Shown piece by piece: positions 4,712 through 5,080 of a DNA stretch of 5,080 nucleotides. Origin of the DNA: Methanoregulaceae archaeon UBA288 (GTDB lineage: Archaea; Halobacteriota; Methanomicrobia; Methanomicrobiales; Methanospirillaceae); NCBI GenBank assembly GCA_002495225.1, contig DAEF01000188.1:1-5080 (forward strand), in the 5' to 3' direction. The stretch's first letter is position 1. The number at the start of each line of letters is the position of its first letter. The notes beneath the pieces are model-generated. The model did not search any database. It was not told the DNA's origin and was given only the letters and a program-made list of their open reading frames with translations. Made by a program: the position numbers and the translations under genes.

Positions 4712-5080
4712 CTAGCAGACGCGGCCCTTGTCGAGCCCGGTGATCCGGATCCCGCCGAACTGGCACTTGTTCCGGATGTTCAGGCCGATCAGAAGCGGCG
4801 TGATCTTCTCGATGATGCTCGCCCGCTCGAGCGCGCCGCAGTCGATGACGCGGAGGCCCGGGATCTTCTCGATCAGTGGGGTCACCATGGCCTTCGCGTC
4901 CCTGTCGTCGCCGCAGATCAGGCAGTCGCAGTCGATCTCCTCGTCGAGCTGCATGAACCAGGTCTGGGAGATGTTGTTGAACGCGCAGATCACCTTCGTC
5001 TCCGGCACGATTGCCTGCGCCCGCTGCGCCGCCGAGCCCTCGGGCAGGTACAGGCACTTCGTGGCCGAGCCGCCGATGGC
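4712..5080 (-). CDS. fno: F420H2:NADP+ oxidoreductase, C-terminal part
   Basis: Reversible hydride transfer between coenzyme F420 and NADP+ (EC 1.5.1.40); in methanogens it supplies NADPH for biosynthesis from F420H2. A cytoplasmic enzyme. The last 122 residues are present; about 100 N-terminal residues, including the Rossmann GxGxxG NADP loop, lie beyond the right edge. Visible family hallmarks: AIGGSATKCLYLPEGSAAQR (1-20 of the fragment), VICAFNNISQTWF (30-42), DCDCLICGDDRDAK (50-63), and the C-terminal helix region VIDCGALERASIIEKITPLL (78-97) followed by IGLNIRNK. From memory this follows the Methanothermobacter Fno closely (GGSAxRYxxLxEGSAAERA, AFNNIS, DCDCLI, DCGxLENAxxIEKITPLLIxLNI) more than the Archaeoglobus enzyme, which has ALHTIP where this has AFNNIS. 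The tail ends GLDKGRVC. Transcription start and operon context are outside the window. Confidence 0.93.
   Translation of the reverse strand, partial: AIGGSATKCLYLPEGSAAQRAQAIVPETKVICAFNNISQTWFMQLDEEIDCDCLICGDDRDAKAMVTPLIEKIPGLRVIDCGALERASIIEKITPLLIGLNIRNKCQFGGIRITGLDKGRVC

Noticed and set aside
3615..5057. Long minus-strand open frame (480 codons)
   Set aside because: It covers the membrane-protein gene on the opposite strand and reads the F420-dependent NADP reductase in the wrong frame; the composition is not protein-like.

Overview
The window looks like part of a GC-rich methanogenic archaeon, most likely of the Methanomicrobiales (Methanoculleus-like). This rests on four things: a well-conserved F420-dependent NADP reductase at the right edge, a DUF4332-type tandem helix-hairpin-helix protein, a small FMN-binding split-barrel protein, and archaeal TATA/BRE-like promoters with short or absent leaders. 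The genus is an inference.

Layout, left to right. The 3' end of a plus-strand gene (to 218) is followed by an 887-base gap between convergent genes. That gap is mostly featureless but contains a stretch (366-526) with strong coding bias that is broken by a one-base frameshift. Three minus-strand genes follow, each a separate unit: an FMN-binding PPOX-family protein (1525-1106), a small PH/GRAM-like protein (2374-1985) and a DUF4332 protein (3082-2681). After a 562-base divergent gap comes a plus-strand membrane protein with three N-terminal helices and an extracytoplasmic domain (3645-4460). It has a well-placed promoter that predicts a leaderless GTG start. The last gene, convergent with it, is the C-terminal part of F420H2:NADP+ oxidoreductase (minus, stop at 4712, running off the right edge).

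Only about half of the window is in supported genes, which is very low for an archaeon. There is no operon: each gene has its own flanks, and promoter candidates can be placed upstream of several. Two of the products are redox or flavin related (PPOX family, F420-dependent NADP reductase), and the first gene may be too, but nothing ties them into one pathway. I found no mobile element, CRISPR array, tRNA or rRNA, and no defence system. The most useful leads are the frameshifted remnant at 366-526, a near-operator palindrome at the predicted start of transcription of the PH-like gene, and a shared T-rich decamer after two unrelated stop codons.
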